From Secundilactobacillus pentosiphilus (GTDB lineage: Bacteria > Bacillota > Bacilli > Lactobacillales > Lactobacillaceae): a DNA stretch of 64,000 bases. Positions 55,619 through 63,950 of the stretch are shown in pieces (within the stretch, counting starts at the first letter, position 1; each line of letters begins with the position of its first letter). The stretch covers positions 46,609 to 110,608 of the forward strand of contig NZ_BCMI01000008.1 of assembly GCF_002217985.1 (NCBI RefSeq). The letters are read 5' to 3'. Below the pieces are notes generated by a model. It made no database searches. It saw only the letters and a program-made list of their open reading frames with translations, and was not told the DNA's origin. Made by a program: the position numbers and the translations under genes.

Positions 55619-56593
55619 ATGGCAAAGAGTTTGATTGGTATTGATTTAGGTGGGACAACCACAAAGATTGCGTTCGTCTCCCGCGAGGGTGATATCTTGC
55701 AAAAATGGAGTATTCCCACTGATGTCAGTGAAAATGGTAAGCACATTGTGCCTAACATTATTGCGTCACTTAAGAAAACAATGACCGATTCCGGTTATAC
55801 GAAAGATCAGTTTATGGGTATCGGAATGGGTACTCCAGGCGCAGTTGATATTGAAAATGGAACCGTTATTGGGGCCTACAACTTAAACTGGACGACCACT
55901 CAACGCGTGCGTGATCAGATTCAAGCTGGCGTTGGGTTACAATTAGTCTTGGAAAACGATGCTAACGTGGCTGCTCTTGGCGAATTTTGGAAGGGTGCCG
56001 GCGAGAAGGATTCAGATGTGATTTTCGTTACCCTTGGTACTGGTGTCGGCGGCGGTGTCATTGCCGGCGGCCAATTGCTGCACGGGATTAATGGCGGTGC
56101 CGGCGAAATTGGCCACATTACTGTTCAACCCAATGGTTACTTATGTACTTGTGGCAAACGCGGCTGCTTGGAACAGTATTCTTCGGCAACTGGTATCGTT
56201 CACGTTGCTAAAGACATGGCAGCAGAATTTACTGGTAAATCACGTTTGAAAGAACTTTTTGATAGCCATGAAGAAGTGACTTCGAAGATGGTGACTTATT
56301 TAGCAGATAATGGCGATATTTTAGCCAGTCGAATTGTGGACCGCGTTTCGTTTTACCTTGGTTTAGCATTAGCTAACTGTGCTAATATTTTAAACCCTGC
56401 TAATATTATTATTGGCGGCGGTGTTTCAGCTGCTGGTAATACGTTACTGCAACCGACTACCCGTTACTTCCAAGAAAACTCGTTCCCGGCTGTTCGTGAC
56501 TCAACACGGCTTAAATTAGCTCAGCTTGGTAACGATGCGGGTGCAATTGGTGCTTCATCGTTGGCACTTCGGTTTGAAAACGCAGGCGCATAA
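55619..56593 (+). CDS. glcK: ROK-family glucokinase
   Basis: Glucokinase phosphorylates cytoplasmic glucose with ATP. The 324-residue protein has the phosphate-1 motif IGIDLGGTTTKIAFV, catalytic Asp in LENDANVAALGE, and the ROK zinc motif GHITVQPNGYLCTCGKRGC with His and three Cys. GGAGG is upstream. It follows yqgQ by 18 bases and is followed by a rhodanese-like gene, the arrangement seen in many lactobacilli. Confidence 0.96.
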   Translation: MAKSLIGIDLGGTTTKIAFVSREGDILQKWSIPTDVSENGKHIVPNIIASLKKTMTDSGYTKDQFMGIGMGTPGAVDIENGTVIGAYNLNWTTTQRVRDQIQAGVGLQLVLENDANVAALGEFWKGAGEKDSDVIFVTLGTGVGGGVIAGGQLLHGINGGAGEIGHITVQPNGYLCTCGKRGCLEQYSSATGIVHVAKDMAAEFTGKSRLKELFDSHEEVTSKMVTYLADNGDILASRIVDRVSFYLGLALANCANILNPANIIIGGGVSAAGNTLLQPTTRYFQENSFPAVRDSTRLKLAQLGNDAGAIGASSLALRFENAGA

Positions 56594-56615
56594 TTAGTTT
56601 GGAAGGACGAGATAC

Positions 56616-57026
56616 ATGGCAATCGCAGCAATTTCAACATCGACGGTTTATACAGTTATTTTAGTTATTTTAATTCTTGGTTACCTCTGCTGGTACCTCT
56701 ACGGACTACATCAACGTAACCAAGCGGCGACTATCATTGACGAAAAGACATTTAGGGAAGGTATGCGTAAAGCGCAAGTCATTGATGTGAGGGAGAAAAA
56801 GGACTTCGATGCCGGCCATATTCTTGGCGCACGAAACATCCCTTATTCAACCATGCGTGTCTACTATCAAGGCATTCGCAAAGATATGCCGGTTTACCTT
56901 TATGATCAAGGGAAGACAATGAGTTCCCGTGCAGCAATTCTGTTGAAGAAACACGGTTATCAAGATATTTATATTCTTAAGACCGGGTATGCACGTTGGG
57001 ATGGTAAAACTAAAAAGTCGGTTTAA
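56616..57026 (+). CDS. Membrane-anchored rhodanese-like protein lacking catalytic cysteine
   Basis: The 136-residue protein has an N-terminal transmembrane helix (about 10-30) and a single rhodanese domain (VIDVREKKDFDAGHILGARNIPYS). The active-site loop reads VYLYDQGKTMSSRAA, with Asp97 where catalytic rhodaneses have Cys. It is therefore unlikely to transfer sulfur and may be a binding or regulatory domain. It follows glcK by 22 bases and is probably co-transcribed. Confidence 0.9.
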   Translation: MAIAAISTSTVYTVILVILILGYLCWYLYGLHQRNQAATIIDEKTFREGMRKAQVIDVREKKDFDAGHILGARNIPYSTMRVYYQGIRKDMPVYLYDQGKTMSSRAAILLKKHGYQDIYILKTGYARWDGKTKKSV

Positions 57027-57107
57027 TAAATCGTTTTATCAACTTCACAAAAAATATTTTTTTAGCATATTTTTAGTACGCTAAATGAGTGATTACTGGT
57101 TTCACCG

Positions 57108-57152
57108 AAAAGGACGCAATCTCCGTATTTAAAGGCGATTGTGTCCTTTTTG
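57108..57152 (+). terminator. Terminator after rhodanese-like gene
   Basis: AAAAGGACGCAATC and GATTGTGTCCTTTTT form a 14-bp stem with one G-T pair and a short T-run. Confidence 0.88.
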
Positions 57153-57223
57153 TAACCAACCCCTGGGGGTTAACTAACTGTTTTCTCAGAATGGAAATTC
57201 CTAAGTTTTAGTAAGCAAACAGA

Positions 57224-57251
57224 TTGCCATTTTAAAAAGTTGTGGTACTAT
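57224..57251 (+). promoter_or_regulatory. Probable promoter of the T-box/ABC transporter transcript
   Basis: TTGCCA (57224-57229) and TACTAT (57246-57251) are 16 bases apart. They precede a ~410-base leader. With the terminator at 57108-57152, this explains most of the 636-base gap 57027-57662. About 57260-57365 is a GC-richer stretch that folds locally (CATCC with GGATG) and that I cannot assign. Confidence 0.55.
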
Positions 57252-57365
57252 GGGTTTTATCAAAGGCGCCATCCAATACGGAACTAGTGAAGCGTGCTGG
57301 TGTTCGGGTTGTTGGAAGGATGCTATTTAAGCTTTAATTATTTTTTAATCCTATTTTAGAGGTTA

Positions 57366-57599
57366 TGAACAGGAAGAGTAGTTGATGCTGTTAGGTAAAG
57401 AAAGTCCCGGTTGATGTGAAGGGACCCTAATGCATGAATGAAGTGCGCCTGTTTAGACGCCTATTTGCTTAATGGCAAATCGTCAGGACACGTTATCGTC
57501 CCGGGCTTGAATACGAGCCGTAGAACTTTTATCACAGGGTGGAATAGCGAATTCAATCGTCCCTATCAGTTTAGCAATGAACTGATAGGGACTTTTTTA
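57366..57599 (+). promoter_or_regulatory. T-box riboswitch, probably cysteine (ABC transporter leader)
   Basis: Stem I starts at GAACAGG and closes with CCTGTTT near 57450; it contains the GAGTAG specifier-loop motif and a GTCCCGGTTGATGTGAAGGGAC apical arm. The T-box AGGGTGGAATAGCGA (57536-57550) precedes a strong terminator (57559-57599, GTCCCTATCAGTT...AACTGATAGGGAC and a T-run). By position, TGC at 57444-57446 followed by G is the best specifier, i.e. cysteine. GTG, or ATG in GCATGAA, are less well placed. It should switch on the importer when tRNA-Cys is uncharged. Confidence 0.82.
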
Positions 57600-57662
57600 T
57601 TTGTCAAATGACGATCTTTCTAAAATATGAGTTGATTATCTTAAGTCAGGGGGCAAAATCAC

Positions 57663-58325
57663 ATGAGCAGCTGGCAAATTATCCAGCAAAGTTTACCACT
57701 TTTTGAAAAGGGGTTTGTACTGACGCTTTGGTTGTCGTTTATTGGCATTATTGGATCGATTATCGTGGGGTTGATCTGTAGCCTGCTAAAATATTTTCGA
57801 GTACCCATTCTCAGCAAGATAGCGGTCATTTACGTTGAAGTCTCTCGCAACACACCGCTGTTAGTCCAGTTATTCTTTTTATACTATGCTTTTCCGGTTT
57901 TAGGATTTAAGTTAAACGCTGAATTATGCGGGATCGTGGGGTTGATCTTTCTTGGCGGCAGTTACATGGCTGAAGGCTTCAGCGGTGGCTTTGACGGTGT
58001 CAGCAAGACGCAGGTCGAAACTGGAAAAGCAATTGGTCTGTCTCAGTTACAACTAGCCCGTTACGTTGTTTTTCCCCAAGGATTAATACTTAGTGTTCCG
58101 GCTTTAGCAGCGAACATGATTTTTCTGATCAAGGAAACTTCGATTTTTACGGTCATTGCGATTCCAGAAATGACCAACACGGCACTGGATCTGATTGGTA
58201 TGTATTACCGCTCTAATGAATACCTGCTGATGCTCGTGATTGGCTATGCGCTGATTCTAATACCGTTGTCACTGATTCTCACCATTTTAGAAAAGAGGGT
58301 TCGCTATGGCTCATTCGGGAATTAA
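57663..58325 (+). CDS. Polar amino-acid ABC transporter permease (first)
   Basis: The 220-residue protein has five hydrophobic segments and the HAAT/PAAT permease signature: VEVSRNTPLLVQLFFLYYAFP and the EAA loop TGKAIGLSQLQLARYVVFPQ. It pairs with the overlapping second permease to form the membrane channel of a polar amino-acid importer. AGGGGG precedes ATG 57663. The T-box suggests cysteine or cystine as cargo, but substrate cannot be read from the permease. Confidence 0.93.
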   Translation: MSSWQIIQQSLPLFEKGFVLTLWLSFIGIIGSIIVGLICSLLKYFRVPILSKIAVIYVEVSRNTPLLVQLFFLYYAFPVLGFKLNAELCGIVGLIFLGGSYMAEGFSGGFDGVSKTQVETGKAIGLSQLQLARYVVFPQGLILSVPALAANMIFLIKETSIFTVIAIPEMTNTALDLIGMYYRSNEYLLMLVIGYALILIPLSLILTILEKRVRYGSFGN

Positions 58326-58995
58326 CGTTTTGTTCGAAGGGCGCAACCTTATCCGTCTATTCGGCGGGTTGTGGACCACCGTTGAAATTGCTGGGGTTGC
58401 GTTGATCTTGGGCTTGCTTTTAGGCATTGTTTTAGGTGTCTTGCGGACGTTCCCTAATCGTTTATTACGGCTTGTGTTGCGGCTGTACCTGGAGTTTTTC
58501 CGGATCACTCCCACCGTGGTTTTACTCTTCTTGTTTTATTACATTTTGCCCCGGCAGCTAGGTGTTAACCTGCCAGCTAACCAGATGGCGATGCTCGCTT
58601 TTGCACTGTGGACCAGTGCCGAAATGAGCGATATTGTCCGCGGGGCTTTGATATCAGTCCCCAAGCATCAACGTGAATCGGGGATGGCAATCGGCCTTAA
58701 CCGGTGGCAGTTATACCGGTACGTGCTGATTCCGCAGGCTGTTTCACTGGAATTACCGGCCACGGTCAACTTGGTCACCCGGGTGATCAAAACCACTTCG
58801 GTACTGATGCTGATCAGTGTCATGGACGTGATCAACGTAGGACAGCAAGTCGTCGAAGCAAATAATCAGAAATTCCCCACTGGCGTCTTTTGGGTGTACG
58901 GCATGATCTTCGTGATGTACTTTGCGATTGATTACCCACTGTCCTGGTGGGCAAAACGGCTGGATAAGAAGCGATTGGAGCGTGCAAATGGCTAA
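58306..58995 (+). CDS. Polar amino-acid ABC transporter permease (second)
   Basis: The 229-residue protein has the same fold as its neighbour, with EFFRITPTVVLLFLFYYILP and an EAA loop ESGMAIGLNRWQLYRYVLIPQ. The start overlaps the first permease by 20 bases and the end overlaps the ATPase gene by 8, showing tight translational coupling. The two permeases form a heterodimer by family precedent. Confidence 0.93.
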   Translation: MAHSGINVLFEGRNLIRLFGGLWTTVEIAGVALILGLLLGIVLGVLRTFPNRLLRLVLRLYLEFFRITPTVVLLFLFYYILPRQLGVNLPANQMAMLAFALWTSAEMSDIVRGALISVPKHQRESGMAIGLNRWQLYRYVLIPQAVSLELPATVNLVTRVIKTTSVLMLISVMDVINVGQQVVEANNQKFPTGVFWVYGMIFVMYFAIDYPLSWWAKRLDKKRLERANG

Positions 58996-59728
58996 GCAAA
59001 TAATAAAAGTTGAACATTTAGAAAAGTATTATCAAAAGGATCACATTCTTCATGACATCAATTTCTCGATCGATCAAGGAGAAGTTGTGGCACTGTTGGG
59101 CCCCTCTGGTTCCGGAAAAAGTACGCTGATTCGCTGCTTAAACGGGTTGGAAGCTTATCAAAAGGGAACCATCACGTTTAACGGCAAACAGGTTGAGCCA
59201 ACAGAAAAGTACTGGCAACAGGTTCGTCAAAAAATCGGCATGGTTTTTCAAAGTTACGACCTGTTCCCCAACTTAACGGTTCTTGACAACATTTTGCTGG
59301 GACCAGTTAAGGTTCAACACCAATCACCCAAAGTGGCTCAAGCAAGTGCGGAAAAACTGCTGGATCAAGTTGGGCTGCGTGATTACGAGAAGGCCTATCC
59401 ACGCCAATTGTCGGGTGGTCAAAAGCAACGAATTGCGATCGTACGAGCCTTGGCGTTGAAACCGGAACTGATGTTGTTTGATGAGGTGACCGCATCCTTA
59501 GACCCGGAAATGGTTCGCGGCGTTTTGAACATTATTTCCAAGTTGGCACAGGATGCCAACATGACCATGATCGTGGTGACTCATGAAATGAACTTTGCCC
59601 AACAGATTGCTGACCGCGTTTTATTCTTGGAAGATGGCAGAATCTTGGAACAAACCAAGGGTGATCAGTTCTTTAAGCAGCCGCAAACGGATAGGGCAAG
59701 AGCGTTTTTGGAAAGTATGGCGTTTTAG
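58988..59728 (+). CDS. Amino-acid ABC transporter ATP-binding protein
   Basis: The 246-residue GlnQ-type ATPase has Walker A GPSGSGKST near residue 37, the signature LSGGQKQR, Walker B LMLFDEVTASLDPE and the switch histidine in VVTHEMNFAQQ. ATG 58988 is chosen because the conserved KVEHLEKYY begins right after it; an upstream ATG at 58922 would add 22 residues read from within the permease gene. It energises import by the two permeases. Confidence 0.96.
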   Translation: MAKQIIKVEHLEKYYQKDHILHDINFSIDQGEVVALLGPSGSGKSTLIRCLNGLEAYQKGTITFNGKQVEPTEKYWQQVRQKIGMVFQSYDLFPNLTVLDNILLGPVKVQHQSPKVAQASAEKLLDQVGLRDYEKAYPRQLSGGQKQRIAIVRALALKPELMLFDEVTASLDPEMVRGVLNIISKLAQDANMTMIVVTHEMNFAQQIADRVLFLEDGRILEQTKGDQFFKQPQTDRARAFLESMAF

Positions 59729-59808
59729 CTGTGAAGCAATCAAGCGTCAACCACATGAATTCATCAACCAGGCTTTAAAAACCAATCAAATTTTAGGAGG
59801 AAAAGTAC

Positions 59809-60666
59809 ATGAAGAAATTTGGCGTAAAAAAATTCGCGTTGTTCTTTGGTATCACTGCTAGTCTTGCGTTGGTCCTCAGCGGTTGCGGCAGCAATAAGAG
59901 CAATCACTCTACGGCTTCATCAACGAATGGTTCAAGTACGGTACAGCAGATCAAAAAGCGCGGTACGATTCGAATTGCGGTTTTTGGTGATCTGCCGCCA
60001 TACGGCTGGGTCAACAAGCAAGGCCAGCGGGTGGGTTACGACTTAACGCTGGCACGACGAATTGCTAAAGACTTAAAGGTTAAGCCCAAGTTTGTTCAGG
60101 TCAACGCCAACAACCGGGTAGATGCGTTAAATGCCAACAAAGTCGATCTGGTTTTGGCTAACTTCACTGTGACACCGGAGCGAAAGCAAGTGGTTGCCTT
60201 TGCCTCACCATACATGAAGGTTTCCGTCGGGGTCGTGTCGCCGAAGGCTAAACCGGTGACCAAGGTCACACAGCTGCAAGGGAAGAACCTGATTGTAACG
60301 AAGGGAACCACGGCTGAAAATTACTTTACCGCAAAGCAGTCAAAGGTCAACTTGCTGAAATTTGATTCGAAAACGCAGCAGTTTAACGCTTTGAAAAACA
60401 ATCGCGGGGCTGCGTTAGCAGATGACAATTCGTACCTGTATGCCTGGGTAAAGGACCAACCGAAATACACCGTGGGTATTAAATCAATCGGCCCCAAGCA
60501 ATACATTGCACCAGCCGTGAAGAAGGGAAATAAATCACTTCTGAACTGGACCAATCAGGAAGTCAAATCACTTAATGGTGAAGGCTTTTTCGAGAAGGAT
60601 TACAATTCTCAACTGAAACCGTACTTTGGCAAAGAGGTTAAGCCTCAAGATATCATCATCAAGTAA
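59809..60666 (+). CDS. Amino-acid ABC transporter substrate-binding lipoprotein
   Basis: The 285-residue protein has a signal peptide with lipobox LVLSGC (Cys26), a Ser/Asn linker, and a family 3 periplasmic-type binding domain (IKKRGTIRIAVFGDLPPYGWVN, GYDLTLARRIAKDL, LVLANFTVTPERKQVVAFASPY). It delivers the ligand to the permeases upstream. AGGAGGAAA precedes the ATG. The family takes polar amino acids including cystine; specificity is inferred only from the T-box. A terminator follows. Confidence 0.94.
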   Translation: MKKFGVKKFALFFGITASLALVLSGCGSNKSNHSTASSTNGSSTVQQIKKRGTIRIAVFGDLPPYGWVNKQGQRVGYDLTLARRIAKDLKVKPKFVQVNANNRVDALNANKVDLVLANFTVTPERKQVVAFASPYMKVSVGVVSPKAKPVTKVTQLQGKNLIVTKGTTAENYFTAKQSKVNLLKFDSKTQQFNALKNNRGAALADDNSYLYAWVKDQPKYTVGIKSIGPKQYIAPAVKKGNKSLLNWTNQEVKSLNGEGFFEKDYNSQLKPYFGKEVKPQDIIIK

Positions 60667-60700
60667 AGTCAATTATTGATTTAAGTCCGTTTAAACCGTC

Positions 60701-60766
60701 AAAAAGCTCATTGCTGACAAATTTCTGGGTCAGAGATCAACGGAAATTTGGGCCATGAGCTTTTTG
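60701..60766 (+). terminator. Terminator of ABC transporter operon
   Basis: AAAAAGCTCAT and ATGAGCTTTTT pair, with an inner AAATTTC/GAAATTT pairing. The long stem ends in TTTTTG. Confidence 0.82.
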
Positions 60767-60786
60767 CGCGTATCAGTTTAGCCGAT

Positions 60787-60833
60787 AAAAAAACCTCCAA
60801 CTGAATAGACAGAGTGTCTAATCAATTGAAGGG
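60787..60833 (-). terminator. Terminator of the DUF3042 gene (minus strand)
   Basis: Read on the minus strand, CCTTCAATTGATTAGAC pairs with GTCTATTCAGTTGGAGG around a 5-base loop and is followed by TTTTTTT. It lies 15 bases after the DUF3042 stop. Confidence 0.85.
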
Positions 60834-60848
60834 TATGCTTTTAGAATG

Positions 60849-61022
60849 TTAGTGGTGAGCTGAACGACTTTTACGCGCAGCCCGTTTGCGGTTTTCCTCA
60901 AACTTTTCTTCTTCATCTTCGATTGGTTCAACAACCTTTTTCTTGAACGATAATGCTGCACCCGCAACGGCACCAACAGTAGCGACAGTGCCAAATAAAA
61001 ATCCCTTGATAAAATGCTTCAT
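60849..61022 (-). CDS. DUF3042 family small membrane protein
   Basis: A 57-codon frame on the minus strand encodes MKHFIKGFLFGTVATVGAVA followed by GAALSFKKKVVEPIEDEEEK and a basic C-terminus ending RKSRSAHH. This matches the DUF3042 family of lactobacilli: a short hydrophobic Gly/Ala helix and a charged tail. A ribosome-binding site (GGGGGCC-type, weak) precedes the ATG and a perfect terminator follows. It is divergent from miaA, its usual neighbour. Function is unknown. Confidence 0.88.
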   Translation of the reverse strand: MKHFIKGFLFGTVATVGAVAGAALSFKKKVVEPIEDEEEKFEENRKRAARKSRSAHH

Positions 61023-61134
61023 TGTTAAAGGCCCCCTAACAGGTTAAAATATGGTTTGTTACCTATATTATGTATTATGCAGGTTTTAAAGTTAAATTTC
61101 CAGTAATTAACAAAATTATAGTGGAGTGATCGGT

Positions 61135-62058
61135 TTGAAGAAAGTACTGGCCATTATTGGACCAACCGCGGTTGGAAAAACCGCCTTATCATTGGAACTA
61201 GCAAAAAAATTTCGGGGTGAAATTATTTCTGGTGACTCGATGCAGGTCTACCGCGGTTTGGATATTGGAACTGCGAAGATCATGCCTGAAGAGCGGCAGA
61301 ATATTCCACACTATTTAATTGATATTCGTAACGTTGATGAACGCTATTCCGTTGCTGACTTTGTGCAAGAAAGTCAGCGGTTGATTGATGAGATTTCAGC
61401 TCGTGGTGGCCTACCGATGGTGGTGGGCGGCACCGGCTTTTATCTTAAAGCACTACTATATAATATGCAGCTTGGCGGCGATCATTTTGAACAATCAAAA
61501 CGGGTTAGAAACAAGTGGCACACATACGCTGCAGATCACGGCCAGCAAGCACTATGGGATCGCTTAAATCAAATTGACCCGGATGCAGCACAAAAAATTC
61601 CTGTCGGAAACGAGCGCCGGGTCGTGCGAGCCTTGGAAGTTTACGAACGGACCGGGAAACGCTTTTCTAAGCAGCAGTCAACACTAACCCCAAGGTATGA
61701 CGCCTTTGTGATCGGATTGAACACGGACCGGGCTAAAGTGTATGAACGCATTAACGCCCGGGTAGATCAAATGCTGTCCATGGGTTTAATTGACGAAGCA
61801 AGGCAGCTTTATGAAGCCGGCGGTGAGCAGTGGCAGTCTGGTAAGGGGATCGGTTACCGGGAGCTTTTCCCCTATTTTAAGGGCGAGATCTCAGCGGCTG
61901 CCGCAACTGAAAGGATCAAACAGGATACCAGGCACTATGCCAAGCGACAACTAACCTGGTTTCGACACCAAATTCCCGTCCATTGGTATGATATTATTGC
62001 TGATTCAAGCGTGAAAAGTGACATTGGTATGGCCATTTCTGAGTGGTTAGAAAAATGA
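61135..62058 (+). CDS. miaA: tRNA dimethylallyltransferase
   Basis: MiaA adds the dimethylallyl group to A37 of tRNAs reading UNN codons. The 307-residue protein has the P-loop IIGPTAVGKTALS, SGDSMQVYRGLDIGTAK, and GGTGFYLKALL, plus the C-terminal DTRHYAKRQLTWFR. TTG 61135 is chosen because GGAG lies eight bases upstream; GTG 61126 overlaps that site. glnR follows 79 bases downstream with its own promoter. Confidence 0.95.
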   Translation: MKKVLAIIGPTAVGKTALSLELAKKFRGEIISGDSMQVYRGLDIGTAKIMPEERQNIPHYLIDIRNVDERYSVADFVQESQRLIDEISARGGLPMVVGGTGFYLKALLYNMQLGGDHFEQSKRVRNKWHTYAADHGQQALWDRLNQIDPDAAQKIPVGNERRVVRALEVYERTGKRFSKQQSTLTPRYDAFVIGLNTDRAKVYERINARVDQMLSMGLIDEARQLYEAGGEQWQSGKGIGYRELFPYFKGEISAAAATERIKQDTRHYAKRQLTWFRHQIPVHWYDIIADSSVKSDIGMAISEWLEK

Positions 62059-62075
62059 TGTAATAAAACATAACA
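62059..62075 (+). promoter_or_regulatory. GlnR operator
   Basis: TGTAATAAAACATAACA is a perfect match to the GlnR/TnrA box TGTNAN7TNACA. It ends seven bases before the -35 hexamer of the glnRA promoter and overlaps the end region of miaA. Autorepression of glnRA under nitrogen excess is the expected role. Confidence 0.85.
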
Positions 62076-62082
62076 TGAAGTG

Positions 62083-62110
62083 TTGACAGGCAAACGAATA
62101 GTGGTATGAT
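62083..62110 (+). promoter_or_regulatory. glnRA promoter
   Basis: TTGACA (62083-62088) and TATGAT (62105-62110) are separated by 16 bases, 28 bases before the glnR start and directly after the GlnR box. Confidence 0.8.
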
Positions 62111-62137
62111 TATACATGTTAGAGGGAGGTGAGTGCA

Positions 62138-62521
62138 ATGGCAGAAAAAGAACTACAACGATCAAAATCAGTTTTACCAATTGGTACAGTTATGAAATTA
62201 ACTGATTTAACGGCACGTCAAATTCGTTACTACGAGGAACAAAAGCTGGTTATTCCGCAACGAACGGAGGGTAACCGGCGGATGTATTCGTTAAATGATA
62301 TTGATAAGCTGCTTGAAATCAAGGATTATTTGAATGACGGCATCAATATGGCTGGTATTAAAGCAATCTACGCTCAGCAAAAGAAACGGGTGGATGATTT
62401 GCAAAACGAATCGTTGACTGATAATGATGTTCGTCGAATTTTGCATGATGAATTTCTCAATATTAGCGGTCTTGAACCTAATTCCGGCCCTTCATTGCAT
62501 CCACAGCGACCCCTTAAGTAA
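62138..62521 (+). CDS. glnR: MerR-family regulator GlnR
   Basis: GlnR represses nitrogen-assimilation genes when feedback-inhibited glutamine synthetase binds it. The 127-residue protein has the MerR-type winged helix (MKLTDLTARQIRYYEEQKLV and NRRMYSLNDIDKLLEIKDYL) and a short C-terminal tail that contacts glutamine synthetase. GGGAGGTG precedes ATG 62138. It is co-transcribed with glnA, 48 bases downstream. Confidence 0.97.
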   Translation: MAEKELQRSKSVLPIGTVMKLTDLTARQIRYYEEQKLVIPQRTEGNRRMYSLNDIDKLLEIKDYLNDGINMAGIKAIYAQQKKRVDDLQNESLTDNDVRRILHDEFLNISGLEPNSGPSLHPQRPLK

Positions 62522-62569
62522 CACTAATTTCTGACGGTTAATACAATCTATCATTCAAGGAGCGATTTT

Positions 62570-63910
62570 ATGCCAAAACACGATTACACCAAAGACGATA
62601 TTCGTCAAATGGCTAAGGACGAAAATGTTCAATTTTTACGCTTAATGTTTACTGATCTGTTTGGAACGATTAAAAACGTTGAAGTGCCAATTTCACAACT
62701 GGAAAAACTACTTGATAACAAGTTAATGTTTGACGGTTCTTCAATCGACGGTTTTGTTCGAATTGAAGAAAGTGATATGTATCTGTATCCGGACTTACAA
62801 ACTTGGATGGTTTTCCCTTGGAGCAGTGATCGTGGTAAAATTGCACGGGTTATTTGCGAAGTTTACACACCCGATAAGAAACCGTTCGAAGGTGATCCTC
62901 GGAACAACTTGATTCGTGTTTTGGGTGATATGCGCAAGGCTGGTTTCACTGATTTTAACATTGGACCAGAACCAGAATTCTTCCTATTTAAGATGGATGA
63001 AAACGGTAAGCCAACCACCGATTTAAACGATCAAGGGTCATACTTCGATATGGCACCAATGGATATGGGTGAAAATTGTCGTCGCGAGATTGTGCTAACG
63101 CTTGAGGATATGGGCTTTGATGTGGAAGCCGCTCATCATGAAGTGGCACCAGGTCAACACGAAATTGATTTCAAGTACGCGGATGCATTGCACGCCGCTG
63201 ACAACATTCAAACCTTTAAACTGGTTGTTAAGACCGTTGCACGTAAGTTTGGTCTATACGCAACCTTTATGCCAAAACCATTAACTGGGATCAACGGTTC
63301 CGGCATGCACTTGAACATGTCACTCTTCCACAAAGACGGCAACGCCTTTTACGATGAGAAGGGCGAATTGCAGTTATCACAAGATGCTTACTACTTCTTG
63401 GGCGGCTTGCTGAAACATGCACGCAGCTACACCGCAATTTGTGACCCAACCGTTAACTCATACAAACGGTTAGTTCCTGGTTACGAAGCACCCGTTTACG
63501 TGGCATGGTCTGGTTCGAATCGTTCACCATTAATTCGGGTACCAAGCTCTCGTGGGTTGTCAACCCGTCTTGAACTTCGGAGTGTCGATCCAACAGCTAA
63601 CCCATACTTAGCCATTGCTGCCGTGTTGGAAGCTGGCTTAGATGGTTTGAAGAATAAGATCGTTCCTGAAAAGAGCGTTGATCGTAACATCTACCGGATG
63701 GACGATAAGGAACGCACTGATAGTCACATTACTAATTTGCCGGATACGCTGCACAACGCCCTTAAGGACTTGTCAGCTGACGAAGTTATGCGCAAGGCAA
63801 TGGGTCCGCACCTATATGCAAGCTTCATTGAAGCCAAGAACTTGGAATACGATGCATACCGTACCCAAGTTTCTAAGTGGGAACGCGATCAGTACCTCGA
63901 ATTATACTAA
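62570..63910 (+). CDS. glnA: Glutamine synthetase type I
   Basis: GlnA makes glutamine from glutamate, ammonia and ATP. The 446-residue protein is complete and of the GSI-alpha length found in Firmicutes. It has [19 protein letters not shown], the metal-binding PEPEFFLF, the [19 protein letters not shown] region, the ATP-binding [14 protein letters not shown], and [13 protein letters not shown]. The C-terminal Glu that mediates feedback inhibition and GlnR binding is in the RDQYLELY tail region. AAGGAGCG precedes the ATG. Confidence 0.98.
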   Translation: MPKHDYTKDDIRQMAKDENVQFLRLMFTDLFGTIKNVEVPISQLEKLLDNKLMFDGSSIDGFVRIEESDMYLYPDLQTWMVFPWSSDRGKIARVICEVYTPDKKPFEGDPRNNLIRVLGDMRKAGFTDFNIGPEPEFFLFKMDENGKPTTDLNDQGSYFDMAPMDMGENCRREIVLTLEDMGFDVEAAHHEVAPGQHEIDFKYADALHAADNIQTFKLVVKTVARKFGLYATFMPKPLTGINGSGMHLNMSLFHKDGNAFYDEKGELQLSQDAYYFLGGLLKHARSYTAICDPTVNSYKRLVPGYEAPVYVAWSGSNRSPLIRVPSSRGLSTRLELRSVDPTANPYLAIAAVLEAGLDGLKNKIVPEKSVDRNIYRMDDKERTDSHITNLPDTLHNALKDLSADEVMRKAMGPHLYASFIEAKNLEYDAYRTQVSKWERDQYLELY

Positions 63911-63950
63911 ACTGAAGTTTGATAGATTTTAAATATGAATGATTAATAGA

